From NCBI GenBank assembly GCA_029237695.1, contig CM055268.1:52289131-52353130 (forward strand): 64,000 bases of DNA, read 5' to 3'. The position numbers and the translations under genes were made by a program. Shown here piece after piece: positions 21,860 through 33,306 of the stretch; the first letter of the stretch is position 1; each line of letters opens with the position of its first letter. Source of the DNA: Conchocele bisecta (Eukaryota > Mollusca > Bivalvia > Lucinida > Thyasiridae). The notes under the pieces were generated by a model that was given only the letters and a program-made list of their open reading frames with translations, made no database searches and was not told where the DNA came from.

Positions 21860-22335
21860 TGCTCATCACATGAATGCATGTATGAAATATCAAAGCGTTC
21901 CCTGTAAAGAAACAGAAGTTACACAACATTTACCCCAACGTTAAGTTTATGAACATGCTAAGTGTGTGACCTTGACCTTGAAGCAAGGGTTGGGTGGTGG
22001 GTTGTGGATTTGCTACAGCATGATAGAGAGTCATCTGAGGAATGCATGTATGAAATATCAAGGCGTTCCATGAAAGGAAACAGATGTTATAAGAAATTTA
22101 CCCCAACGTTAAGTCTATGAATGTGCTAAGTTTGTGACCTTGACCTTGGGGTAAGGGTTGGGTGGTGGGTCATGGATTTGCTACAGCATGGTAGAGGGTT
22201 ATCTGAGGAATACATGTATGAAATAACAAGGTGTTCCATGAAAAGAAACAGAAGTTATAAGACATTTACCCAACGTTAAGTTTGTGGACGCCGACGCTGA
22301 CGCCGCCGGGGGTATGCCATAAGCTCTTATGCACT
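21860..22335 (+). repeat. Short copy of array A, ~3 units
   Basis: Three units with TTTACCCCAACGTTAAG and TGTGACCTTGACCTTG, ending with GTGGACGCCGACGCTGACG and CCATAAGCTCTTATGCACTT, the same terminus as 1775-4020. Confidence 0.8.
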
Positions 22336-22474
22336 TTGTGAATACATAATATTGGTATTATACATACATGTACCGGTAGTTACTTTACTGAAACAATATT
22401 AATTTTCCTTATAAATTGTGTAATTTGTCAGTAAGTAAATTACGCCGGGACACCATATGTACATAAAATACAGA

Positions 22475-22640
22475 CTCACTGATATGCAAATGAGGCGTGA
22501 TATTTTTTTTATTATTTATACGTCACCTGAAAACATAATATTTTCGACAGATTATAAAGTATGATCATTGCCCATCAAAAAACAGAGAGTAAATAGTAAT
22601 TTCCATTAACATTTTAAGGAACATTTATTTGTGCCTGATA
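22475..22640 (+). repeat. Dispersed repeat shared with 60470-60640
   Basis: GATATGCAAATGAGGC, ATTATAAAGTAT(G/T)ATCATTGC and AGAGAGTAAATA-like words occur in the same order at both places. The second copy is in intron 4 of CLPP copy 2. Confidence 0.6.
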
Positions 22641-23186
22641 TCAGTATGGAAATTTACGTCTGATATAAATTGTATAATAATGCCAATCAATATGTGGGGT
22701 AATAGTGTATAGCGGGCACTCTTAATTTTTAGAACTGGTGGAATAGAGACACAAATATAATACACTCATTTAATTCCTATAAACAACATGTGCCTACTGA
22801 GTGGGCATCTACCTTTAAGGACACGTGGGCCCCTGATCATCTAATGATTCATGCATAATTGTTTCACAAATGTTTTAGTTTAAACATAGTTTATTGCATA
22901 TAAGTACAATGGGCTTGGGTTACAAGTTCTCACAACATTAATTACAGCCCTTACCCAAGTATTTCAACAATACATCAATTTAACAGCAATGGCGATAAGT
23001 ATACAGGTATATGTACATGGGTACAGACCAATAAATGTGACAAATGTGATGGGATATATATATGCATAACATACATGTGAACATTCTCTTCTTATTATAT
23101 CCTACACAATGCATGGAATTTCCATGTCGGCTATCAGCCAGTTTTATCTCTGTTAACAAACTCAATAAGTGCTGTATTACAAGCAG
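22641..23186. other. No recognised feature
   Basis: AT-rich sequence with no supported frame or repeat. Confidence 0.4.
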
Positions 23187-23372
23187 GGATTCCGCTAGGG
23201 AAGAAAAAATCGCCACTTCCAAAATAAAACAATTGGCCATAAAAAATTACAATTTTCGGAAAAAATAAAAAAAATAATAATAATTTGTTTCCGAAAATTG
23301 TAATTTTTTATCGCCAATTGTTTATTTTTATCGCCAATTTGCGAAACTGGCGATCGCCAGTGGAATCCCTGA
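23187..23372. mobile_element. CAGGGATTCC MITE (possibly hAT-like)
   Basis: Ends CAGGGATTCCGCT and AGTGGAATCCCTG are inverted; the interior is a large hairpin (AATTGGCCATAAAAAATTAC ... TTTTTTATCGCCAATTG). CAGGG termini recall hAT, but I see no clear 8-bp target duplication. Confidence 0.65.
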
Positions 23373-23466
23373 CAAGCTATGAGTAATGAACATTGAAGTT
23401 CCTGATTTGAAGCTAAAGTAACAGTTCCAGTGGTCAGAATTACATTCATGTACCAGGATATCTATT

Positions 23467-23859
23467 AGCTTAGAAAATCTCAGCTCTACGGATGTGTTTT
23501 ACTATTTCATCTGTCTTTTATATTTTCTGTATCCGTGAGACCCTTATAGTGTAAAATTTAGTCACAATAACAGCCCAATTTGTCCTGGCATTTTGCTACA
23601 CAGTCTGACAAGTGAGAAGTTTAACACTTCACAGTCATGTTAAAAACATTCATACAAGTAGACCAATAATACACATGTATATATAGTTTGACATTGGTTA
23701 TCCTTTTATTCCCATTTGTGCAGCAAAATACCAGCACAAATTGTGCTGTTATTGTGACTAAATTTTACACTATAAGGGTCTCAGCTCTCACGGATACAGA
23801 ACATATAAAAGACAGATTAAATAGTAAAACACATCCGTAGAGCTGAGATTTTCTAAGCT
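23467..23859. repeat. ~390-bp foldback element with ~150-bp arms
   Basis: AGCTTAGAAAATCTCAGCTC at the left pairs with GAGCTGAGATTTTCTAAGCT at the right. Pairing continues through CACATCCGTAG, CTGTATCCGTGAGA, CCCTTATAGTGTAAAATTTA and GTCACAATAACAGC. It is followed by an ATCT microsatellite (23862-23880). Confidence 0.8.
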
Positions 23860-23880
23860 ATGTATCTATCTATCTATCTA

Positions 23881-24481
23881 TTGTTACTGCCACACCCCCT
23901 CGCGGAGATTATGGGCAGGCCTGCCTGCATATGTTCAAACTCAAACACTCTTTATTACATCCCATTACCGTATATAACATGCAACATGGGGAAATACACA
24001 TAAATATTGTTGAATGGCGGAAACTAATGCAACAACATGAACTATAATATTTGATTACATGAGTTTTGCAACAGTATGAGGAAAGCTATTTCACATAAAT
24101 GGGCTTTCGTTGTGCAACAACAGACTGTGTTTAACAATCATAATAATCCAATGTAATATATATGTAATACATATATAAACAAAACTATTGCAGAAAGTAC
24201 GTTCCCATGCAATCAGTACTCAAGCTCAACATATATCATATTAAATCAGCACTTCTGTGAGACCTCTATACAAATTAAGCATTATAATTTACTGCTAGTT
24301 AGTCTAATAGTTGCTGATAAAATAAAATAAAAACTATGTTGACTTATAAACTACTGTTAAATTACTTGAAATAGCAACGTTTTCACTTCATTTTAATAGA
24401 AAGTAGATTATACATGTACATGTACATCATTAAGGACTGACTATATAGAATATGACCGTTTGTTTCAAATGTAGTGGATTC
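23881..24481. other. AT-rich spacer left of the 6.5-kb transposon
   Basis: No frame or repeat recognised. The last bases before the transposon are GGATTC. Confidence 0.4.
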
Positions 24482-25055
24482 TAGTAGAGGCAAATTAACA
24501 CAGATCCGTGACCAATTATCTGAGACAAAGGTTTGAGCACATTTTCCACATCTACATTCAATTACGAAAAAAATGAGCGGGGGTGACCCTCGCGAAAATG
24601 CTGGCAATTTCCGTGAGGAGGCAAAATCCAAGATGGCCGCCATTTTCAGTCGAATTGGCCATGTGTGGGTTCCTTTTGATCATTGAAGTTGGTTTTTGTG
24701 GCTAAAACTTCTGTTACCATGAGCAGAAAGTATCTGCAAAGAATATTATGTCTGAAAAATGCATACAGGATGAAATAATCCAAGATGGCCGCCATTTTCA
24801 GTCCAATTATTCATTAACGGCTACAGAAGGGTTATTTTTGACCAATTGAAGTTGTTTTTCTAGTTTAGAACCTCTGCTAACATGAAGAGAAAATATCTGC
24901 AAAGAATATTTTACATGAAAATTGCATAGAGGACAGAAAAATCCAAGATGGCCGCCATTTTTTCATAAAAATATTCAATTACATGCTTAATAAATAATAG
25001 CAGTGAATTCCGTTTTGCAGCCTAAATTTCTGTTTTGAAGAGGACAATGTAATTA
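24482..25055 (+). repeat. Left TIR of the 6.5-kb transposon
   Basis: 574 bp. Contains CCAAGATGGCCGCCATTTT at about 24631, 24781 and 24943, making the TIR itself three diverged subrepeats with TTGAAGTTG and TATCTGCAAAGAATAT words. The 86-codon frame at 24383-24643 arises from the TIR and appears again in the right TIR. Confidence 0.9.
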
Positions 25056-25679
25056 CACTATTATGTGGAGGGTGGGGGGATTTTGTCCTACCTTGTATTT
25101 GAACGGGGGGATTATGTCCTAGCTGTATTTTGGACGGGGGTAACTTGTCCTCAGAAGTAAAACAACATTCATTCATACACTTTTGTTCCGATCTATTTCT
25201 TGACCACGGATTAAATTACATAATGGCTTTCAGATTTATGTATTCAGTTTATTAAAACTTTATTTATTATTAATATATCATATGTAGCTAATTTACTTTA
25301 ATTGCTTTAAATGATTTAACTAATTACATGTACATACAATGTGTTACTTATGCTATTAGTTACAAACAGGTCAATGTAATTATTTGATTATCATCAAACA
25401 TCAATAAATAAAAATCCAGAGTTATCTTCCTTGTATTCTTACTTACTTGAATGATGTAATGAGCTGAACAGCAGTCTTATCATTGGTCAATTGTGATCTA
25501 ACTACGCTGCCATTTATTACCAGTTTTTAATCTGATGTTCATAACTGCATTTGTTGCAGAAGCTGAACAAAGCAGTCTTATCATTGGTCAATTGTGATTT
25601 AACTACGCTACCATTTATTTTCAAAAGTATGTCCTGGCATAAACTTTCTATTATAATTTGATGCATTCAGAAACATAAG
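25056..25679. promoter_or_regulatory. 5' leader region of the transposon gene with a ~60-bp direct repeat
   Basis: Non-coding. Holds three GGGGG...TTGTCCT(A/C) blocks (25065-25155) and a duplicated segment: AGCAGTCTTATCATTGGTCA and AACTACGCTGCCATTTATT at about 25470 and, nearly identical, at 25567. ATTGGTCAATTGTGA contains an inverted CCAAT-like box in each copy. A promoter role is inference from position. Confidence 0.4.
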
Positions 25680-28600
25680 ATGTCTGAACATATGTCTGAA
25701 CCACTAATCAGAGCGCTTCCTCCAATGACAAGGGGACTGAAACGGACAAAAGAGTTGTGTATTATATGCGACCTAGAGTGTGATGAGGATAGAAGCAGTT
25801 ATCCTATTGATTTATGGAATACGCTGAAGGAATCAGCAAAAGGCTGGAGAGGCCTGGATCGCCATGGAGACATGTATGATAACGTAGCATGGGATAATGG
25901 ACCCACAGGTATCTTTTTCCACAAAAAGTGTAAAATGCAGCTTTGTAGCACGAGGAAGCTACAACAAGCCATTGCAAGACAGGAGAAAGTGACAGAGATA
26001 GAACAGGAAGCACAACCGCCAGTAGATGTAGAAGATAGCGACACAGCTTCATCCAGTAGACGACTACGTCACTGCAGTGGACCACTGCACAATAAGCTGC
26101 TATGTATCTGGTGCATGAAGTCAGATAATCCCAAACATCCACAGGAAGGGAAATGGTGCCTGCTCCAACAGGAGTGTGCATGGAGAACATTCAAATCACA
26201 CACAGTCTACCTAGAGGATGATACAATGCGAGATCGAATATTAGCGGTTATTGATTCCACAAATGATCCATTTGCCGCTGAAATTCGGTATCATCGTGGC
26301 TGCTGGAAAAGGTATGTTCAGCCAGTCTACCGTACCGAAGAAGGGGAGGACACATCTCTGCACTTGCAAAGTGTGAGGTATGCTGAAGTGCAACAGATGT
26401 TTTTTCAACATGTTCAGAAAGTTGTTTTCGAACTGAAAGAACCAAGGTCATTGCAAGGACTTCTGCTAGATTATACCAGTCTCATGAAAAACTTTGGATT
26501 TGATATGACTACAACAAAATCTAGCACAATTAAGCAACTGCTACAGAAGGAATTTGAAGATAAAATTGGTTTTCATGTTCGTTTTCACAAGAACAAGAGC
26601 ACCATTGTTTATGACACATCAGAAGGAGGGAGTTATATAGAGGCTGCAATATATTCATGGGGTGTAAGTGATGAACAATTGCTGAATTCTGTTGCAAGAC
26701 GTTTGAAGCAGAAGCTTACAAATGATGAAATCATGGCATGGCCACCAACTGCTAATGAGTTGGATCTTCCAGAAGAGCCAAATATGCTCTTGCGTATGTT
26801 TCTGACTTGGCTTAGAAATCCGGCTCAAACTTCTTTTAGTACACCATGTGACGAACCAGATATATTGAGTATTGCGTCACTGATATCTTCGTTTGTCACG
26901 AGGAAACGCACAGCCATGAAGACATTATTGTCTGTGACAATCCATGGGCTAACAAGAAGCCGCGAAATAGTGGACATTCTAAATAAACTGTCACTTGGCA
27001 TAAGTTACCAAGATGTCCTCAATCTGTATGCCTCGTGGGCAAAACAAGACATTGAAGAGAATGAGGTTTGCCCAGAAGAGCTGACAGAAGGCTTTCCTGG
27101 AACGGCTGTCATGGACAATGATGATTTTCAAGACGACACCCTCACTGGTGCAAACACATCACATCGAACCAATGTTATGTTCATTCAACCAGAAGATGTT
27201 GCCATAGCTAGTGGCAGTTCAGATCTATCCTTGACAAAGGCTAGTGAGTTGAAGTCAGTAACAGCAACATTGCATAATGTTGAGCCTTATAAGACAGTAA
27301 AGCGTGGTGTTCCAGCTATCAGGCCAGTAGTTGATATCACACCAGAAGACACACACAAACAGCGTCTGAAGGGAACAGTTCATACGTTGTTGCGAACTGA
27401 CTCTGATGGGAAATGTATAGCAGCAGACACACAAAGAGTTGGTGCATTTTCTGGTTTCCATGCCCGAATTCAAAAGAAAGTTGTCAAAAGTAAGCCATAC
27501 TACTTTCTTACTTTTCCTAAGCCTCCTCAGAAGTCAGTTGTTCATGAAGTGATGTGTAGGATGGTTGCAGCTGCCACCAAGAAATGTATGCCCTTTATTC
27601 AGCTTGTAGGAGATCAACCAGTATATGCCCTCATGGTTCAGTTGAAGAATGAGAATCCAGAAAAGTTTGATCTTATACTTCTATTCCTTGGTCCATTCCA
27701 TGCTCACATGTCCTTTATATCAGCAATGAATAAAATATTCAAAGGATCTGGCTTATCGGACATTCTTATAGCAGCCGATGTTATCGCAGAGGGATCAGTA
27801 GATCGGGCACTGTCAGGAAAGCACTATAAACGCAGTATCAGATGTCTGAAAGTGATGTATGAGGCACTTTCTCGTCGAGTCATTCGTCAGGGACTTGAAA
27901 GCGATTGGAAATATCATCTGAACTCAAACAAGAACTTGAAGTATTGAAAACCCCAGCTACATCTTCCAAGGAGGAGATGAAGGCACAATATGATGAGCTA
28001 GAATCTAATCCAGAATTGTCTTCTTTTGTAGATGAGGCATTCAAGATAGTTGAAACTGCTGGCAGCCCAATGGCTAAATACTGGTTGAGTTTCATGAATA
28101 TGGTGGAGATTCTCTTGATGAACAATCATGCATTGAGAATCCAAGATTGGGATGCTTTCAAGGCATCACTAAGGATGATGTTGCCTTGGATGCAGATATA
28201 TGACAACGACAAATATGGAAGATGGCTTGTAGAGTTCTGGCTCGAGATAAGTTGTCTGGATGAGGATAAGTCTCGCTACATGAGAGAGGGACTGTTTTCG
28301 CAGTCAATGACAGGCAGACCATACTCATGTTTGCCCTTGGATCTCTGGATAGAGATGACCATGAACAAAGGATCAAAGATGAAAGCTGGGTGGTCGAGGA
28401 TTTTGAAGAATGAGCCTCAGTTGTTGATTCACACTAGGAACGTAAATTTCATCAACAGAGTGAGGGTGTCTCTCCATGCCATTGCAGATTTGGCAAATTC
28501 CACTCATGGTCACAGTGAGAATTCTCGAACTCGTCTCAGAATCGACGAACAGGCAATACAAGATGTAGATAGTTTGCATGACAGAATTTTCATGTGATCC

Positions 28601-30270
28601 ATTTGATCTCGCAAGTCCTACATTGCGATCATTGCAGACTGGGATAGTTGCATCAGAACGGCTGGTAATCGATTTTGAATCGGCCCATGCTGATGGCGAA
28701 GCTTCTGTGAGCAAGTTCATTGGAGAGAGAATGTTCTCGAGTGAAACATCGTTTGATGCAGCACTCCACAGAAATAAAAGACACAACTTTAGAAATCCTC
28801 CCATTGCTAACGCTGGATCAAAAAGTTACAAAAACTGATGCAATGGAGAATAGGGCTATGGCAGAAGTCATCACTCTTGCAGAAGGCTGCACTGACACAT
28901 TTGATCTTGTACAAGTAATGCAAAACCGAGTGACCGAAGAATGTCTTCCCATTTTTAATGTCAATGGAACCATGAGAAAGGGTCAGAAGTCAAAGCTGAT
29001 TGAAAAACTAAAGTTTGTAGAACTTTCCATACAAGACCCATACATCGCATTGTTTGACATGGGGTTTCTTTGGCGGCTAGCCACTCCATCTGTTGAAGAT
29101 AAAGATACCAGGGATGAAAATGTCTTTACATGGGGAAATTATGCTGAAAAGATATTCTCCTTGGCATGTGCTCGTCATCGAAATGCACACACTGTGGTGT
29201 TTGTTAACGACACTTACGATGTTCCAAACTTCACCAAGGACAGTGAACATGAACATAGATATGCGGGAGTTTCGAAGAACATCTACATGAAGAAAGAAGA
29301 CAGGATTCCTTCGACACGAGAATTTAACGAGATGTTCAAGAATTCCAAAAACAAAATACGACTTCAGCAATTTCTGAAGAAAGAATTCAGAGATATCGCA
29401 CAGAAGAAAGTAAATGTACAGTTCCTTTACTCAGTAAGAGATAAGTGCTGGGATCTCTCATCTGACAAAGAAGACACAAGAAAAGTGGAGTTTGAGTGTC
29501 AACACCTGGAAGCCGACACAATACTGCTGTACATCTACTCTGCGATAAGGAAAGCAGGAGAAACAGATGTGGTTGTCATCGATGCTGAGGATACTGATGT
29601 GGTTGTTCTTTCAGCATATGTTGCCCACAAGATAGATGGAGATTTAGGAATCAAACGAAAGTCATCAGTCTATGACAGTAAGTTTCTATGCTCAGATTAC
29701 GACTCCAACATTATTCTACCGCTTCACATTTTCACAGGCTCAGATGCAGCTACCGCATTCTTTGGTCATGGAAAGAAAACTGTTTTTGATACAGTGAAAA
29801 CAAGTAATGAAGCACACACGTTGTTGGAGACTTTGGGAAGCTCACTGCCCATGTCCGAAACAACTGTAGAAAGCATGACAGAGTTTACCGTGAAATATGT
29901 CTACAAAGACAAAGTCAGTAAAACTCTCGCGGAGGCGAGAGCGACAAAGTGGAAGAATATGAAGAAGAAATCCACTCTCAGAATCCCACCAGATATAGAT
30001 TCACACCGTTTGAAGGTTGAGAGAGCCAACTATCAGGTCTACACATTATTGAGATACGATTTACCAGAAGCTCCACCTTCCCCACTTGGACATGGATGGC
30101 TAATGAATGGGGAAAAGTGTGAACCACTTCGTTATACCAAACCAGCACTTCCCCAAACATTAAATGACATGATTGCTGGAAGTAAATAAGTTGAACAAGC
30201 AGATGATACATCCTCTGACATTTCAACGGACTCGGACGGTGAAGAGGATGATATGTTCACAGATATTTAG
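25680..30270 (+). pseudogene. Transposon protein: zinc-binding, LGxFHxxMSF-type core, PIN/FEN1-like nuclease (frameshifted)
   Basis: Three main frames: 25680-27947, 27905-28597 (continuing in another frame 28578-28838) and 28720-30189. Part 1 (755 aa) has two Cys-Cys...His-Cys zinc sites (C27/C30 with H81/C84; C142/C145 with a later YHRGCW) and a core with GDQP at 644-647 and LGPFHAHMSF around 672-681, followed by GSGLSD and SGKHYKRSIR. The last part has EADT, then DAEDTDVVVL and HIFTGSDAATAFFGHGKKT, which resembles the acidic and GxD/H2TH motifs of PIN/FEN1-type nucleases. After TAA at 30187-30189 the same frame goes on with an acidic tail (TSSDISTDSDGEEDDMF) to TAG at 30268-30270, so that TAA looks like a nonsense mutation. 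Such proteins are multi-copy 'uncharacterized' families in invertebrates as far as I recall. The nuclease role is inferred. Confidence 0.8.
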
Positions 30271-30379
30271 AAACCTGAACCACCCATTGCCTTTCTTAAG
30301 TACAACATTTTCAAGAATATGGCAGCCATCTTGGATTTTCAAACTTGTAAATTTGCTAATTTTAACAAAGTATACAATA

Positions 30380-30950
30380 TAATTACATTGTCCTCTTCAA
30401 AAACAGAAATTTAGGCTTCAAAACGGAATTCACTGCTATTTATTAAGCATGTAATTGAATATTTTGATGAAAAATGGTGGCCATCTTGGATTTTTCTGTC
30501 CTCTATGCAATTTTCATGAAAAATATTCTTTGCAGATATATTCTCTTCATGTTAGCAGAGGTTCTAAACTAAAAAAACAACTTCAATTGGTCAAAAATAA
30601 CCCTTCTGTAGCCGTTAATGAATAATTGGACTGAAAATGGCGGCCATCTTGGATTATTTCATCCTGTATGCATTTTTCAGACAAAATATTCTTTGCAAAT
30701 ACTTTCTGCTCATGGTAACAGAAGTTTTAGCCACAAAAACCAACTTCAATGATCAAAAGGAACCCACACATGGCCAATTCGACTGAAAATGGCGGCCATC
30801 TTGGATTTTGCCTCCTCACGGAAATTGCCAGCATTTTCGCGAGGGTCACCCCCGCTCATTTTTTTCGTAATTGAATGTAGATGTGGAAAATGTGCTCAAA
30901 CCTTTGTCTCAGATAATTGGTCACGGATCTGTGTTAATTTGCCTCTACTA
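30380..30950 (-). repeat. Right TIR of the 6.5-kb transposon
   Basis: 571 bp, the inverted partner of 24482-25055, with the same three GGCGGCCATCTTGGATT-type sites. Ends GTGTTAATTTGCCTCTACTA. Confidence 0.9.
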
Positions 30951-31017
30951 TTCATGCATGTGACTGAATATCTATATAAAGTATATCTGACCCTGTTCTT
31001 CTTAGAGTATATTATAC

Positions 31018-31290
31018 AGAGCATTGAGTTGCCATTTCTACCATTTTAGTTTGCACATGTTATCAGACAATTTCACCACTTGGAGGGTTTGACACCTACA
31101 ACAAATAATATGGAAGAAAATATGATACAATTTGGTGCAATACGTCCCACATATATAGGAGGACAACATCCTATAAATATTATTTCAGCAGACTACACAC
31201 AAAGCTAGATATCTGAGCATTTCTACCATCACTCACAACATATACAATGGACACTTTTTCAATGTGTAAAATGCCTTTACTGAATTCTCA
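31018..31290 (+). repeat. Direct repeat, copy 1 (partner 37770-38040)
   Basis: CATTGAGTTGCCAT, ATACAATTTGGTGCAATAC and GATATCTGAGCATTTCT are shared in order over ~270 bp with the partner. It starts ~70 bp beyond the transposon's right end. Identity of the repeat is unknown. Confidence 0.65.
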
Positions 31291-32171
31291 AACATGTTAA
31301 CAAAGGGTCAACAAACCCTTCATATCAGACTTTGTATATATTTTGATATAAACAAGGCATAGCTTGCTGTAGTCATATGTCTCCCCATCTACTGGTGGGA
31401 TTTACAAAATAAGAAAGAAGTGGATCCGATACAGTATATATAATTATCAGCTAATTGCATGGCATTGTTGTAGCCTCGATCAATTAGTTTCGGAACACCT
31501 AACGACATGTGCTTCTTTCATTCAGTGGAACAGCAAATTTCAAACGAAATAAATCAATAAAGAAGGAAAACTATTCAATTAAGATAAAAACTTTCCATAG
31601 GAATTACAAATTTTCCGATTATTTACATATTTTCCAGACGCTCAAGTTATGGACGTCACTAACTTGTTACGTTACCCATTCGAATGGGTTTCGGAACGAT
31701 TTGGCTACTCCAGTATTACTCCCGGGTACCAGACCCGATGTTGTCGAAATCATGCATACTCGTACTGCAGATGTTATTCAACATGTCAAATCGCCTTAAA
31801 CATGTTAATGGGTGTATTTAAATATAACAGTGTATTCTTAAATATGTTTCTATAATTATTTTCATACATTCCTTTGCTCATTACATTCGTGTCTGCCCTG
31901 GTCATGCTGGTATGTGAATACGGCCGATACACGTTCCTCTTTTTAGTTAGTGCTGACTACAAGTGTTTGTCACATTGTTTTTTACATAAACAGTTGTATA
32001 TTGAATATATTATTCAGACAAATTTACTTTAAAACACCATTATGCCATAAACTTTGTATGCTCAAATTTTACACATCCCAGTTAATTTGTTTTTAAAAAC
32101 TAACTAACTTTTAGTAGCATACAAACCGATCGAAAATTAACACTATCTCGAAACTAGGTCATGTACAATGG
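31291..32171. other. No gene recognised
   Basis: AT-rich. Open frames at 31509-31799 and 31649-31855 have no recognisable motif. Confidence 0.4.
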
Positions 32172-32737
32172 TGTCGGCTAATTCTGCGCACCTAAGGCTT
32201 TCCAAACAAATTTATATGGCATTACCATCTCCATATTCAGTAAAACTTTCCTGAATATTTAACGCAGTTCAAAGCCGTTTGTGCAGGTAAAATGTCACAA
32301 CGTTCTGACGTCAGTAAGTGACGTAAATTGTGTGATGTATGACATCACATGCGTGTTTGCTACGTCACATTTGTTTCGGCTAATTCTGCGCATCTGGTAG
32401 TGTAAACAAAATGGTGAGCAGCATACTGGATTAGCATAGCAAAATTGGTATTAAACTTTAAGCAGAACTATCCAGTAACATGGCAGGTTAGTTTCTTCGT
32501 TTAACAGTTAATTTAGTAAATAAGATAGCTATTCCATCAGTAGGGTCTGAGGATTTTACACATTTTGAATATATTCGGAATAACGTATTACCAAACGATC
32601 GGAATGTGATAAAATTGTGACACAGTGTAGCAATTAATTAGCTTGTTTATTCCAAAATCCACATATTTTATTATGAAATACGCAAGGCTAAATTTGACGT
32701 GAATTGCGCATTAGCCGATGCGCAGAATTAGCCGACA
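32172..32737. mobile_element. 566-bp element with perfect 19-bp inverted ends
   Basis: TGTCGGCTAATTCTGCGCA at 32172-32190 is exactly inverted at 32719-32737, and a third direct copy of most of it lies at 32376-32393. No target duplication seen. The interior has several CRE-like words (CTGACGTCAG, GTGACGTAA, CTACGTCAC) at 32308-32370 and an ATGGCAG/GTTAGT near 32479 that could be read as a tiny 5' exon. Either it is a MITE carrying promoter-like sequence or a real promoter lies here. Confidence 0.6.
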
Positions 32738-33306
32738 TGACAGTAATGTTTACTGCAGCAGCCGCAATATACAGCTGTGAAAGCCACAGGCGATTGAACT
32801 CCCCACCCACATAGGCCCTTAGATAAATCAATCTGGTCCGACTATACTAGTACGTATATACAGGGATCCTCCAGATTATCGAACAAAAATGGCAGTTTTT
32901 TAACGACATTTTTCTTAAAATAGCAGCTACGGGCATAAACTTTTCACAGAACAATCGTCAGTTCTTGCTTTCTCAACGCATGTGAACTGTTTAGCAAACT
33001 GTGACATATTTCTCGCTTACAATCGGGAGGCGGGGGGGTCTCTGAATGTGGAGAGTCTGTGGTGAAAGCTATCAACAGTTTTAATGCGATAAAAGGTAGT
33101 TTAGCTGACCTTATAATGGTGATGACAAAAGGTAATAAGTTTGTTGGACATATTTAACCCCCATGAACAAAAACAAAGGATAAATCACAGGTTGGATGTT
33201 GATTTTCCACGTTTTTTCTGTGGTGAATGAACTTCTGTGTTTTCCAGAGTTACCCCATCGAAAACTGCGGTAAAATTCAAGAAATCAAGCGTGCTATATC
33301 CGGTGG
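32738..33306. other. No recognised feature
   Basis: Unique-looking sequence; its last nine bases (33298-33306, ATCCGGTGG) are the left target duplication of the next element. Confidence 0.45.

Larger units (their letters stand above)
24482..30950 (+). mobile_element. 6.5-kb DNA transposon with ~570-bp terminal inverted repeats
   Basis: Left (24482-25055) and right (30380-30950) inverted repeats match nearly end to end, starting TAGTAGAGGCAAATTAACAC and ending GTCCTC...AATTA. Each TIR carries three AATCCAAGATGGCCGCCAT-type sites about 155 bp apart. The only candidate target duplication is TTC (24479-24481 and 30951-30953), which is weak. Between the TIRs is one coding unit on the plus strand, broken by three frameshifts and an early stop (25680-30270). 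The protein has zinc-binding, transposase-like and PIN/FEN1-like parts. I cannot place it in a named superfamily. TIRs keep high identity, so the insertion is fairly young although its gene is dead. Confidence 0.85.
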
